The position numbers and the translations under genes were made by a program. DNA of 49,967 bases. It comes from QHXQ01 sp036389375. GTDB lineage: Bacteria > Acidobacteriota > Blastocatellia > Pyrinomonadales > Pyrinomonadaceae. The notes beneath the pieces were generated by a model. The model worked only from the letters and a program-made list of their open reading frames with translations, ran no database searches and was not told the origin of the DNA. The stretch spans positions 1 through 49,967 of the forward strand of contig DASVQA010000142.1 in the NCBI GenBank assembly GCA_036389375.1. Reading direction: 5' to 3'. Position 1 is the first letter of the stretch; each line of letters begins with the position of its first letter. Below, piece after piece: positions 1 to 8,482 of the stretch.

Positions 1-1
1 G

Positions 2-727
2 GTCGCGGGCGCGGGACAACAGAGCGTGCGCCATTCCATCGCCGAAGTTGAGCGCGCAGCCAATGCCGGCGCGGACGCAGTGCTTGTGATCACGCCCCAC
101 TTTTACCGGCCCGCCATGACGCAGGCTGCGCTCGTTGATTACTACTTGGCCGTTGCCGACGCCGCGCCCGTGCCCGTCATTCTCTACAGCATGCCGGAGT
201 TGACCGCTGTTGCGCTTGCGCCGGAGACCATCGCGCAACTGGCCGCGCATGAGCAGATCGTCGGCGTTAAGGATAGCTCCGGCGACATCGTCAACTTCGC
301 TGAGACGCTCAGGCTCGCGCGCGCAGACTTCGCCGTGCTGACGGGCAACGGCCCGCTCTGCTATGCGGCCTTGTCGGCCGGCGCGACCGGCGCGATCCTC
401 GCCGCCGCCTGCGTCGTGCCGCAACTAGCCTGTGAGCTTTTCCGCGCGACAACTGGGGGGGCGCACGCGCGCGCGCTCATGTTGCAGCGTGCCTTCACGC
501 CGCTGGCGCGCGCCGTCACGGCGCGTTACGGCATCGGCGGGCTGAAGTACGCGCTCGACCTCGCGGGCTATGCGGGCGGGGCGGTGCGTGCGCCCCTGCG
601 TATGCCGACGGCAGAAGCGCGCCGTGAGATTGCAGAACACCTGCGGGATGCTCTACGTTATGCAGACGCGATGCCGTCAGCCGTAGAGACAACGCCCGAT
701 AGTCTGAGCGCAGGAGCGAACGTGTGA
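2..727 (+). CDS. DapA-family aldolase/lyase, 5' end outside window
   Basis: Partial gene; the reading frame is open from base 2, so the start lies upstream. The visible 241 residues match the dihydrodipicolinate synthase / N-acetylneuraminate lyase family of (beta/alpha)8 Schiff-base enzymes. Seen: a GADAVLVITPHFY stretch, the tyrosine region ILYSMPE (usually YNxP, so the Asn is Ser here) and the Schiff-base lysine in VGVKDSSG. The family is usually about 290-300 residues, so roughly 50-60 are missing. The substrate cannot be decided from sequence: 4-hydroxy-tetrahydrodipicolinate synthase and a keto-acid aldolase are both possible, and the YS change argues mildly against a classical DapA. 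Its stop overlaps the bshC start by 4 bp (GTGA), so the two are probably co-transcribed. Confidence 0.85.
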   Translation, partial: VAGAGQQSVRHSIAEVERAANAGADAVLVITPHFYRPAMTQAALVDYYLAVADAAPVPVILYSMPELTAVALAPETIAQLAAHEQIVGVKDSSGDIVNFAETLRLARADFAVLTGNGPLCYAALSAGATGAILAAACVVPQLACELFRATTGGAHARALMLQRAFTPLARAVTARYGIGGLKYALDLAGYAGGAVRAPLRMPTAEARREIAEHLRDALRYADAMPSAVETTPDSLSAGANV

Positions 728-2412
728 GCACCCCCGAAGCCGCCTGTTACAGCACGCCCGAAGAGGCCGGCTTGCGGCTTGCGCCGCTCCCGTTCGCGCG
801 CATCCCGCAGCAATCGAAACTCTTCCTCGATTACCTGCACGACCCCACGTCGCTGCGCCGCTTCTATCCAAACGCCGTCCGCTTCCATCACGAACTCGCC
901 GCCCGCGCGCCCGAAGTTCTGGCGGCGCACCGGACGGATCGCAACGCGCTCTGCGACGCCCTCCATGCGCTCAACGCCGATTGGGGCGCGGGCGCGGAGA
1001 CGCTCGGAAATATCGCACGGCTGCGACAGCAGGACTCCGTCGCCATCGTCTCCGGGCAACAGGTCGGACTGTTTACGGGGCCGCTCTACACGCTCTACAA
1101 GGCGCTCTCGGCCGTCAAACTCGCCGGCTGTCTGACGCAGCGCGGCACGCCTGCCGTGCCCGTCTTCTGGCTCGCCACAGAGGATCACGACTGGGCCGAA
1201 GTGCAGACCGCCGAAGTGATCGCCTGCGACGGTCGTCTGGCCGGCGTCAGCCTCTCCGACAAACTGCACGCCGACGCCACGCCCGTCGGTCGCGTCGTGC
1301 TCGATGAACAGACGAATGAAGCGGTGCAACACCTGCTCGACGTGCTGCCCGCGAGCGAGTTCTCGGCCGAGCTTGCGCGCTTGGTGCGCGATGCCTACGC
1401 GCCCGGTCGCTCCTACGGCGCGGCCTTCGCGCGCATGATGTGCGCGCTCACACGCCGCTTCGGCCTCGTCCTGCTCGACCCGCTCGACGCGCGTTTGAAA
1501 CAACTCGCCGCGCCCATCTATGCCGCAGCCGTGCGCCGCGCGCCCGACATCGCCGCCGCCATCGAAGCACGCAGCCGCGAACTCGTAGCGGCCGGCTATC
1601 ACGCGCAGGTGCATGCCACCGCCGACGCCTTCCCGCTCTTTCTGCATCTCGATGGCGCACGCCACGCGCTGACGCGCACAGACGCGGGGCGCTATCGCGT
1701 GAAGAGTACGCGCGAGCCAGCCGAGTACACGCTCGATGAACTTGCCGCGTGGGCCGAGCGCGAGCCTGAATCTTTTAGTCCCAACGTAACCCTGCGCGCG
1801 GTCGTGCAGGACTACCTGCTGCCGACCGTCGCTTATTACGGCGGCTCGGCCGAGATCGCCTATTTCGCGCAGACGGCCGAAGCCTATCGCGTGCTCGCGC
1901 GCCCGGCCACGCCCATTCTGCATCGCGCCAGCTTCACCTTCGTCGAGCGCCGCACTGCGCGCACGCTCACGCGCTACGATCTGCAACTGACGGACTTCTT
2001 CGCCGGTCTTGAGCACGTTATCGCGCGCGTCGTCGAAGAACATCTCGGCGCAGAGCAGGCGCGTGCCTTCAATCGCACGGAGGCGACCGTCAGGCAGGCG
2101 CTCGCCGAACTGCGCGCCGAACTACAACCCTTCGAGCCGACGCTCGCTGACGCGCTCACGAAAGGCAGCCAGAAGATCGAGCACCAGTTGGCGGGTCTGC
2201 GCACGCGCTTTCATCGCGCGCAACTCGCCCGCGACCGCGCCGCTCACCGCCAGCTTGAACGCGCCGACACCGCGCTCTATCCCGGCAAGACCTTGCAGGA
2301 GCGCCACCTCAACATCACCAGCTTGCTCGCCCGGCACGGGCGCTACTGCATCGACTGGATTTTCGACGCCATTGATCTCAGTTCGGTAGATCATCAGATC
2401 GTTTATTTATGA
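724..2412 (+). CDS. bshC: Bacillithiol biosynthesis cysteine-adding enzyme BshC
   Basis: BshC is the last enzyme of bacillithiol synthesis; it joins cysteine to glucosaminyl-malate to make the low-molecular-weight thiol. The 562-residue length fits the family (about 540). Family blocks are visible: IPQQSKLFLDYL followed by FYP near residues 27-49, SGQQVGLFTGPLYTLYK near 110-126, and PVFWLATEDHDWAEV shortly after. The GTG start at 724 overlaps the previous stop in a GTGA junction, which supports translational coupling. Long arginine-rich reverse-strand ORFs across this gene are composition shadows. The stop codon is followed directly by a heptamer-repeat hairpin that fills the gap to mutL. bshA and bshB are not in the window. 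Confidence 0.95.
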   Translation: MSTPEAACYSTPEEAGLRLAPLPFARIPQQSKLFLDYLHDPTSLRRFYPNAVRFHHELAARAPEVLAAHRTDRNALCDALHALNADWGAGAETLGNIARLRQQDSVAIVSGQQVGLFTGPLYTLYKALSAVKLAGCLTQRGTPAVPVFWLATEDHDWAEVQTAEVIACDGRLAGVSLSDKLHADATPVGRVVLDEQTNEAVQHLLDVLPASEFSAELARLVRDAYAPGRSYGAAFARMMCALTRRFGLVLLDPLDARLKQLAAPIYAAAVRRAPDIAAAIEARSRELVAAGYHAQVHATADAFPLFLHLDGARHALTRTDAGRYRVKSTREPAEYTLDELAAWAEREPESFSPNVTLRAVVQDYLLPTVAYYGGSAEIAYFAQTAEAYRVLARPATPILHRASFTFVERRTARTLTRYDLQLTDFFAGLEHVIARVVEEHLGAEQARAFNRTEATVRQALAELRAELQPFEPTLADALTKGSQKIEHQLAGLRTRFHRAQLARDRAAHRQLERADTALYPGKTLQERHLNITSLLARHGRYCIDWIFDAIDLSSVDHQIVYL

Positions 2413-2521
2413 AGTAGTCAGTAGCCAGTAGTCAGTAGAAAAACTAAACTGACGTTGATTGCCGGTGACTAAGCCGAAGGGCGCGCACGGTAAAGACCTA
2501 CTGGCTACTGACTACTGACTA
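2413..2521. repeat. Heptamer-repeat hairpin, AGTAGYC flavour
   Basis: The left arm (2413-2438) is AGTAGTC, AGTAGCC, AGTAGTC, AGTAG in tandem. The right arm (2498-2521) is its reverse complement built from the same unit. About 59 nt lie between them. The right arm is followed by TTTTT and then the mutL ATG at 2529. The element begins on the base after the bshC stop and fills the junction. No Shine-Dalgarno sequence is visible before mutL. It could act as a terminator/attenuator or an RNA stability element. Confidence 0.9.
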
Positions 2522-2528
2522 TTTTTCT

Positions 2529-4589
2529 ATGGCCAAGATTCGTGTCTTATCAGATCAGCTTGTGAACCAGATCGCGGCGGGCGAGGTGGTGGAGCGACCA
2601 GCTTCGGTCGCAAAAGAACTGGTCGAAAATGCGATTGACGCAGGCGCACGTCAGGTCGCGGTGGACGTGGAGGCGGGCGGGCGCAGACTCCTGCGCGTGA
2701 CCGACGACGGCGAAGGCATGACGCGCGACGATGCGCTGCTGGCCTTCGAGCGCCACGCGACCTCCAAGCTCAGCCGGGTGGAAGATTTGTCCGCCATCAG
2801 CACGCTCGGCTTTCGCGGCGAGGCGCTCGCTTCCATCGCCTCGGTCGCGCGCGTCGAACTCGTCACACAGACGGGGCGCGAGGTGGAAGGCACGCGCATC
2901 CTCATCGAAGGCGGGCGCATGCGCGACGTGCAGACGAGCGCGCGCCCGCACGGGACGACCATTACGGTGCGCGATCTCTTCTTCAACGTGCCCGCGCGCC
3001 GCAAATTCCTGCGCTCCGAAGCGACCGAGAGCTTTCATCTCACGAACCTCGTCACGCACTACGCGCTCGCGCACCCGGAGATCGCCTTCGTGCTGACGAA
3101 CAACGGACGCGAGACCTTGCGCGCCGACCGCGCGGGCGACCTGCGCGAACGCGCCTATCAAATCTTCGGTGCGGAGTTTCTCGATAGCCTGCTCGCGTTA
3201 GACGGCGGGCTGATGAACGTGGCGCGCGCGCGCGGTTACGTCTCAGCGCCGCGCGAACGACGCACGACGCGCGACGCGCAGTACCTGTTCGTCAACGGAC
3301 GGTTTGTGCGCGACCGTCTGATCAGCCGCGCGCTGACCGAAGGTTATCGCACGGTGCTGCCGCAGGGCGTCTATCCGGCGGCGCTCCTGTTTCTGGACGT
3401 ACCGCTCGAAGAGGTGGACGTAAACGTTCATCCGGCGAAGACCGAAGTGCGCTTCCGGCGCGCGGCGGCCGTCGCCGACATCGTGCGCGAAAGCGTCCGC
3501 GCCGCGCTCGCCGCCGCCGGCTACCTGCGCCGCGCCGCAAAGGTAGAGGGCGCAGACAGCGAACGCACGGATGCGCCCGCCGAATTGTTGCGCGCGCCGG
3601 ATGAGGCTGCCGATTTCGCTGCTGCGCGCACGGCAGAGTTGCGCGCGGACGCGCTGCCGGGCGTAGCGCCGCAACAGGAAGCCATCGAGTTCGGCTTCAC
3701 GCCGCCCCGCGCAGATGTCGTGCTGACGCATGAGCCGGAGGCGACGCAGGCACGCTACGAGCAGAACGGCCGTGAGCAACCGGAACGTGCCCGCAGAGCC
3801 GCGCAAACTGCGCCGACCGATACACCTTTAGAGTCTGCGGCGCAAGCGGCGCAGCAGTCCGCGCAATCGGTATCGCCCGCGCACGAAGATTACGGCTCGT
3901 CGCCTGCGATGGCTGCGCGCAGAGCGACGCCGCCTGCGCCCGCCGCGTCGGCGTTGCCGCCGCTCAATTCGATTGCCGACCGGCTGCGCGCCGTGCCGGT
4001 CGAGGCGGTCGCGCACAACATCCGTCCGCTCTATCAACTCGAAGAGAGTTACATCGTCGCAACGGACGCGGAAGGTCTGCTGCTCATTGATCAGCACGCC
4101 GCGCACGAGCGCGTCCTGTTTGACAAGTATCGCGCGCTGGAAGCGGCGCGGCCGGCGGAAGCGCAGCAGTTACTCGTGCCCGAAACTTTCGATCTGACGC
4201 CCGCGCAAGCGGTCGCCTTCGACGCGGTCGCCGCCGAACTTGAAGCTTACGGTTTCAGTCTCATGCGCCTGTCGGGGCGCACGGTCGCCATCAAGGCCGT
4301 GCCGGCCGATCTGCCTGCGAGCGAGGCGCGCAATCTGCTCGCTGAAGTGCTCGACGCGGTGGACGCGGAAAAACGCGGGCGCACGCGCGAACCGCTCGGC
4401 GAGCGCGTCGCCGCTTCGCTCGCCTGCCACGCCGCGATCAAAGTCAACATGCCGCTCGCGCCGGAGAAGATGGTCTGGCTCATTGACCGGCTGCTGCTCA
4501 CATCTTCGCCCACCACCTGCCCGCACGGTCGCCCCGCCATCCTGCGCCTGACGACGCGCGACATCGAACGCGGTTTCCACCGGCCTTGA
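2529..4589 (+). CDS. mutL: DNA mismatch repair protein MutL
   Basis: MutL links MutS mismatch recognition to strand incision and removal. The N-terminal GHKL ATPase is clear: QIAAGEVVERPASV at 14-27, LVENAIDAGA at 31-40, DDGEGM near 59-64, then RHATSKL and TLGFRGEAL. A low-complexity Ala/Glu linker spans about 340-480. The C-terminal dimerisation/endonuclease domain has DQHAAHE at 521, ACHAAIK, and CPHGRP at 664, so this is the nicking type and not the E. coli type. The usual DQHAx2Ex4E motif reads DQHAAHERVLFD, with Asp replacing the second Glu. Length is 686 residues. The ATG follows a T tract from a heptamer hairpin and lacks an obvious ribosome-binding site. Confidence 0.97.
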   Translation: MAKIRVLSDQLVNQIAAGEVVERPASVAKELVENAIDAGARQVAVDVEAGGRRLLRVTDDGEGMTRDDALLAFERHATSKLSRVEDLSAISTLGFRGEALASIASVARVELVTQTGREVEGTRILIEGGRMRDVQTSARPHGTTITVRDLFFNVPARRKFLRSEATESFHLTNLVTHYALAHPEIAFVLTNNGRETLRADRAGDLRERAYQIFGAEFLDSLLALDGGLMNVARARGYVSAPRERRTTRDAQYLFVNGRFVRDRLISRALTEGYRTVLPQGVYPAALLFLDVPLEEVDVNVHPAKTEVRFRRAAAVADIVRESVRAALAAAGYLRRAAKVEGADSERTDAPAELLRAPDEAADFAAARTAELRADALPGVAPQQEAIEFGFTPPRADVVLTHEPEATQARYEQNGREQPERARRAAQTAPTDTPLESAAQAAQQSAQSVSPAHEDYGSSPAMAARRATPPAPAASALPPLNSIADRLRAVPVEAVAHNIRPLYQLEESYIVATDAEGLLLIDQHAAHERVLFDKYRALEAARPAEAQQLLVPETFDLTPAQAVAFDAVAAELEAYGFSLMRLSGRTVAIKAVPADLPASEARNLLAEVLDAVDAEKRGRTREPLGERVAASLACHAAIKVNMPLAPEKMVWLIDRLLLTSSPTTCPHGRPAILRLTTRDIERGFHRP

Positions 4590-4605
4590 AATAAATCTGC
4601 CGGCC

Positions 4606-4656
4606 AAAAAAGTTGGCGCAAGCACCGCAGGAGAGAGGCGTGCCTTGCGCCAACTT
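4606..4656 (-). terminator. Rho-independent terminator of the small secreted-protein gene
   Basis: A perfect 13-bp stem (AAGTTGGCGCAAG at 4610-4622 against 4644-4656) with a 21-nt loop. On the minus strand the stem is followed by a run of T (the A run at 4606-4611). It lies just past the end of the minus-strand gene at 4679 and separates it from the convergent mutL. Confidence 0.8.
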
Positions 4657-4678
4657 GTGTTCGTTTCGGGCCGCGTGC

Positions 4679-5017
4679 TCAGTTGCGATCTTGGTGGTCG
4701 TGCTTCTGCTGATAGATGTCCTTGCTGGCGCGGTTCTGCGCGCGCTCGATGCGGGCGCGTTCGCGTGCGGTAAACGTGCCGCCGGAACGCCGCGCAAACG
4801 CTTCGGCCACTCTGATCCGGGCCTGCTCGGCCTGTAAACGCGCGGTCTCGCGGCGCGTCAATTCGCCGCTCCGCACGCCCTGATGGATGCGCTGCTCCTG
4901 GTGGCGCTCGCGCGCGTTGACGCCGCGTGGATGACAATCGGGCTTCGCCTCGGTCGTGGCCGCCAGCGCGCCGACGACGAGCGCCAGTGTCAACAGTTTC
5001 GTAAAGATCGCTTTCAT
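4679..5017 (-). CDS. Small secreted basic/coiled protein of unknown function
   Basis: 112 residues. It starts with a clear signal peptide (KAIFTKLLTLALVVGALAAT) and probable cleavage near residue 24. The mature part is very rich in Arg, Glu and Gln, with two related segments: RIHQGVRSGELTRRETARLQ, then FTARERARIERAQNRASKDIYQ. The pattern suggests paired amphipathic helices. I recall similar proteins from Acidobacteriota genomes annotated as hypothetical, but I cannot assign a role. The start is supported by GGAGGAGAG 6-7 nt upstream of the ATG. A strong terminator follows the gene, so it looks monocistronic and exported. Confidence 0.75.
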   Translation of the reverse strand: MKAIFTKLLTLALVVGALAATTEAKPDCHPRGVNARERHQEQRIHQGVRSGELTRRETARLQAEQARIRVAEAFARRSGGTFTARERARIERAQNRASKDIYQQKHDHQDRN

Positions 5018-5125
5018 TGGTCTCTCCTCCTTATTCCTGCCTTTGGTGTCTGACCGTTCGTGCGGTCGCTACATTGGACGAGAGACGCACGGGGAAAGTC
5101 TGAGAAAATGGCGCGCAAAAAAAAG

Positions 5126-5154
5126 TTGCACTCGGCGCGCTGTGGGAGTATGCT
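5126..5154 (+). promoter_or_regulatory. Candidate sigma-70 promoter for the GGCT-fusion gene
   Basis: TTGCAC, a 17-nt spacer, then TATGCT, about 90 nt upstream of the ATG at 5246. Spacing is ideal and each hexamer matches four of six consensus bases. It is the best promoter-like sequence in the 228-nt gap between divergent genes. Confidence 0.45.
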
Positions 5155-5245
5155 TCCGGCTGCTCGCTCCGCTATCTGCAAACCGCCCACTTGGGCACGG
5201 TCACTGACACCTCGCAAGCCCACAACCGACGGAGGTAATACCCCC

Positions 5246-6793
5246 ATGAACATGTTTTCCCAACTCAACTTCTTTAGCGATCACTATGTGGCCACCATCC
5301 TGTTGGCCATCCTCGCGCTCGGCTTCGGTGTGAACATCGTGACTTACCTGCACCAGAAGCTCGACTTCTATATGTGGTATTTCGTCTCCATCCTCTGCGT
5401 GCTGCTCTGGGCCATGCGTACCAGCACCGAGGCGCAGGATCACATGCTCTACTTCTACGCCTTCCTGCTCGGCATGGTGACGGCGTTTGCCGAAATTCTC
5501 GGCAAGTTCAGCGACGAGCCGATCAAGTCGCTGCGCACGCCGCACGCGCTCTTTTATCACCTGCTCAATGGCGCGATCTCGGCCTTCGCCCTCTTCACGC
5601 TCAAGACCTTCGAGGTGATGTCGCTCGGCAACAATCAAGAGAAGTTGAAGGCGGTGCTGGTCGCCGGTCTCGGCGCGATGTTCGTGATGCGGTCGAAGTT
5701 GTTCAACCTGAAGATCGGCGGGCAGGACGTGGCGCTCGGCCCCGAACAACTGATCAACGTCTTCTTCAGTTTCATGGAAGATGCGATTGATCGCGTGCGC
5801 GCGCAATCGCGCATCGAGTTTGTCCGCAAACTCCGTTTGAACGAAATAGACTTCGACCGGCTGGACGAGTACAGCATCTCGATGCTCATGTCCGCGCAGG
5901 CGCTCAGCCTTGAAGAGATGAACAAGTGCCGTGAGAGCATCGAAAAACTTCGCACCACCAAATACAAAGACCCGTCGCTGCGCTCCTTCGAGTTGGGCTT
6001 CCTGCTGTTGAACCGGATGGGCGAGGACTTCGTGGCCAAAGTGTTTAGCGGTCTGCCTGCCGACTGTTACGTGAAGGCGGCCCGCCCCGAACAGCACGAC
6101 GCTGGCCTGCTCGACAAACTCGCGCAACTCAGAGGGCACGCGCCGAGCGGCGGCGTCTATTACATGGCCTACGGCACGAGCATGTGCGCGCGCTCTTTCC
6201 GCGAACTGCTGAAATGGGGCGACATGGAAGAGACGGAGTTTGCCGCCCGTTGTGAGCCGAAGAAGTGCAAGCTGAACGGCTATCGGCTGGCGTTCAATAA
6301 GCCGTCCGACCCGGACGCGAAAGACCCGGCGCTGGTCGTCGGCATGCCGAACATCGAGCCGGCCGACAAAGACAGCGCGGTCGAGGGCGTGCTCTACAAG
6401 TTGACGGACGACACGCTCAAGTTCCTAGACCTCAGCGAAGTCGGGTACGTGCGCAAGCACGAGGTAGAAGTGTTCGTGGACGATAAGCCGGTGAAGGCCG
6501 AAATCTACATCGCCGAGGGCGTGCGGCCGGGCCTGCGCCCCGACCGGGACACCTTGCAAAAGATGCTCGACGGTGCGCACACGTTCCGGTTGAGCAATGA
6601 CTACATTGCCAGCATCGAAAGTTTAGTCAGCACTGCCATGCCGGCACCCGCGCCCGTTGCGCCCGTGCCGGCTACGACCGCTGCCAGCGACCCGTTGGCA
6701 GCGGTGGCGAGCGAACTGGTCGCTGCTTTGGGCGCACCGCCGACGGCAGAATCCGGCAGTAACGGGACGCACGCGCCGGCGCTCGCGTCCTGA
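5246..6793 (+). CDS. Polytopic membrane protein fused to a gamma-glutamylcyclotransferase-like domain
   Basis: 515 residues from the ATG at 5246, chosen because GGAGG lies just upstream; the longer open frame back to 5060 has no such support. The N-terminal ~145 residues hold four to five hydrophobic segments (near 15-36, 42-58, 67-85, 98-120, 130-145). A cytoplasmic middle part (~150-300) has no family I recognise. From about 304 the protein resembles the GGCT/AIG2-like fold: YYMAYGTSM (compare YGSxM), GYRLAFNKPS, MPNIEPA, AVEGVLYKLTDD and AEIYIA. That fold removes 5-oxoproline from gamma-glutamyl peptides or amines in known members. The tail (~450-515) is Ala/Pro-rich. The combination looks unusual. 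Activity and substrate are unknown. Confidence 0.75.
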   Translation: MNMFSQLNFFSDHYVATILLAILALGFGVNIVTYLHQKLDFYMWYFVSILCVLLWAMRTSTEAQDHMLYFYAFLLGMVTAFAEILGKFSDEPIKSLRTPHALFYHLLNGAISAFALFTLKTFEVMSLGNNQEKLKAVLVAGLGAMFVMRSKLFNLKIGGQDVALGPEQLINVFFSFMEDAIDRVRAQSRIEFVRKLRLNEIDFDRLDEYSISMLMSAQALSLEEMNKCRESIEKLRTTKYKDPSLRSFELGFLLLNRMGEDFVAKVFSGLPADCYVKAARPEQHDAGLLDKLAQLRGHAPSGGVYYMAYGTSMCARSFRELLKWGDMEETEFAARCEPKKCKLNGYRLAFNKPSDPDAKDPALVVGMPNIEPADKDSAVEGVLYKLTDDTLKFLDLSEVGYVRKHEVEVFVDDKPVKAEIYIAEGVRPGLRPDRDTLQKMLDGAHTFRLSNDYIASIESLVSTAMPAPAPVAPVPATTAASDPLAAVASELVAALGAPPTAESGSNGTHAPALAS

Positions 6794-6797
6794 TCGA

Positions 6798-7529
6798 TCA
6801 CAGCGCGGCGAGCGTGGCCAGCACGCGCGCGGTATCCGTCAGATCAGGCAGCAACGCGTCGGGTTGATGTGCTAACAGGTCTGCGCGCGCGTGTGTGCGG
6901 CCCGTAGCGACGGCGACGGCGCGTGCGCCGAAGTGGCGCGCGCAGGCGATGTCGTTGGGCGTGTCGCCGATGACAATGAACTGCGCGGGCGTTAGATCGA
7001 GATCGAGTTGCTGATTGATGCGCGCGGCCGCGAGCGCGGGCAATTCGCGCCGGTCGTGCGAGTCTTCGCCATAAGCGCCGGGCAGTTGGAAGAAGTCGGC
7101 GAGGCCGACGGCGCGCAGTTTCAGAAACGCCGCCCGCTCGACGTTCCCCGTCAGCAGGGCCGAACGATAGCGCGGGTGCGCGGCGACCGCCGCCAGCGTC
7201 TCATGCGCGCCCGGCAAAGGCAGATAAGGTGGCACGCCCGCCCGCGTGATCCGCTCAAGCTCCGCGCAATAATGCGTGCATAGTTCGGCGCGGCGCGCGT
7301 GAATCTGTTCGTGCGTGAAGCCCGCATCGCGTAGCGCCTCGGCGGCGATCTGCAAATCCGTCATGCCCGACACGGACAACTCGGCGAGCCGCCCCGCCGT
7401 CCCGAACACGCGTTCCAGCGCCGGCCGCGTGTAGTCCAGAAACACGCCACGCCGCGCCGAACGCACCAACGTGCCGTCCACGTCCCACAGCAACACACGC
7501 AAGTCGGACAGGGCTGAAGGTTGAAGCAT
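6798..7529 (-). CDS. HAD-superfamily phosphatase (phosphoglycolate phosphatase-like)
   Basis: 243 residues from the ATG at 7529 (MLQPSAL). The in-frame extension back to 7625 looks non-coding. All four HAD motifs are present: LLWDVDGTLV (nucleophile and acid/base Asp), LLTGN (motif II), a Lys in FLKLRAVGL (motif III) and VIGDTPNDIACA (motif IV acids). A helical cap lies between motifs I and II, as in the Gph/PGMB-like group. Likely a small-molecule phosphomonoesterase; the substrate cannot be read from sequence. It is convergent with the preceding gene, only 4 bp from its stop. Confidence 0.85.
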   Translation of the reverse strand: MLQPSALSDLRVLLWDVDGTLVRSARRGVFLDYTRPALERVFGTAGRLAELSVSGMTDLQIAAEALRDAGFTHEQIHARRAELCTHYCAELERITRAGVPPYLPLPGAHETLAAVAAHPRYRSALLTGNVERAAFLKLRAVGLADFFQLPGAYGEDSHDRRELPALAAARINQQLDLDLTPAQFIVIGDTPNDIACARHFGARAVAVATGRTHARADLLAHQPDALLPDLTDTARVLATLAAL

Positions 7530-7708
7530 AAGAGCTAAAGTAGCACGCCAACACGGTCGGGGCTGACCAAAAATACACGATATTCGGCAGCAGTCTATTT
7601 TGACTATGGCAACATGGCCGGTCAACCAGCGGCAGGCTCGCCCTCATTGCCCTATGCTTGATAGGGGTCTGTCTTAGCGAGTAGAACTTATGTTACTCGC
7701 CACCGCAG

Positions 7709-7876
7709 ATGAGCAAAGTAAAGCGACTATGTCATCGTTGTGGTGAGCGCATCAGCAGGCGTGCGGGTTATTGTCACTACTGCGGCGCACGCCAGTGGCC
7801 CCTGCGTTACTATCTACTGCTCACCCTGCTCTTGCTGCTCACCCTCGGCACACTGCATTGGCTCCGACTTATCTAG
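7709..7876 (+). CDS. 55-residue zinc-ribbon / single-membrane-span ORF
   Basis: A short open frame from the ATG at 7709 to TAG at 7874. It encodes C8-x2-C11 (CHRCG) and C22-x2-C25 (CHYCG), the spacing of a small treble-clef or zinc ribbon, then a strongly hydrophobic segment (YYLLLTLLLLLTLGTL, about 34-49) and a short basic end. The coherent metal-binding plus membrane layout argues for a real gene. No Shine-Dalgarno sequence is obvious and it lies next to a decaying methyltransferase, so it may be a remnant. Zinc-ribbon N-termini recur in this window (10968, 42700, 43357, 45768). Function unknown. Confidence 0.5.
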   Translation: MSKVKRLCHRCGERISRRAGYCHYCGARQWPLRYYLLLTLLLLLTLGTLHWLRLI

Positions 7877-7927
7877 CAGTCAACAGGGAAGCACATGCAC
7901 ATCACCTCACCAACCACCCAAACATAG

Positions 7928-8482
7928 ATCGAAGCTGTGCCCTTCTGGTGGCACTCGATTGATATTAACGGCTCGTCACGCCCGGCCACGTCTCACATGA
8001 AAGTCTGGCGCAGACGCTGAGCGACATTCGCCTGCCCGACCTCGCCGGCAAATCTGTCTTAGACATCGGCGCATATGATGGCTTCTTCAGTTTCGCGGCC
8101 GAGCGGCGCGGCGCTCAGCGGATTGTGGCCTGAGACCATTACGTCTGGGAGCGGGACATTTCAGGTTGCATAACCTACTGGCGCGAGTGTCAGGCCAAGG
8201 GTGTCGCAAGCTATCGCGCACCTCTACGATCCGGTGAACCTACCCGGTCAACTCGCTTACAACACAGCTCACAGATTGTTGGGTAGTCAGGTCGAGACAG
8301 TCGTGGCGGATTTTATGACGACCGAGCTGGCGCGGTTGGGGCAGTTCGACGTGGTTATTTATCTGGGCGTCCTGTACCACATGGAGAATCCGCTGGCGGC
8401 GATCCGCCGCCTGTTTGAAGTCACAAAAGGAGTGGCCATCATCGGGACGGCACCCTGCGCCCGCTCATTCGACTACGGCTAG
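7928..8482 (+). pseudogene. Decayed SAM-dependent methyltransferase
   Basis: The pieces read as one class I methyltransferase related to tRNA wobble-uridine/CmoB-like enzymes, spread over frames. They are: PFWWHSIDING near 7940-7970; after a frameshift LVTPGHVSHE, LPDLAGKSVLDIGAYDGFF (SAM-binding motif I) and AERRGAQRIVA, then TGA at 8131 followed by DHYVW; after a second frameshift near 8200-8230, TAHRLLGSQVETVVADFM and FDVVIYLGVLYHMENPL. The expected C-terminal third is missing and no intact start codon is present. At least two frameshifts, one stop and a truncation make function very unlikely. The 3' end abuts the convergent biotin-carrier gene. Confidence 0.8.

Noticed and set aside
658..2043. 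461-codon reverse-strand ORF opposite bshC
   Set aside because: Arg/Gly/Glu/His-rich text without family motifs; it is the third-position GC shadow of a clear BshC gene.
8131..8133. In-frame TGA in the methyltransferase remnant as a third selenocysteine codon
   Set aside because: The position (IVA-stop-DHYVW) is normally Thr, Leu or similar and not a redox Cys, there is no SECIS-like stem of good quality, and the gene also has frameshifts and a truncation.
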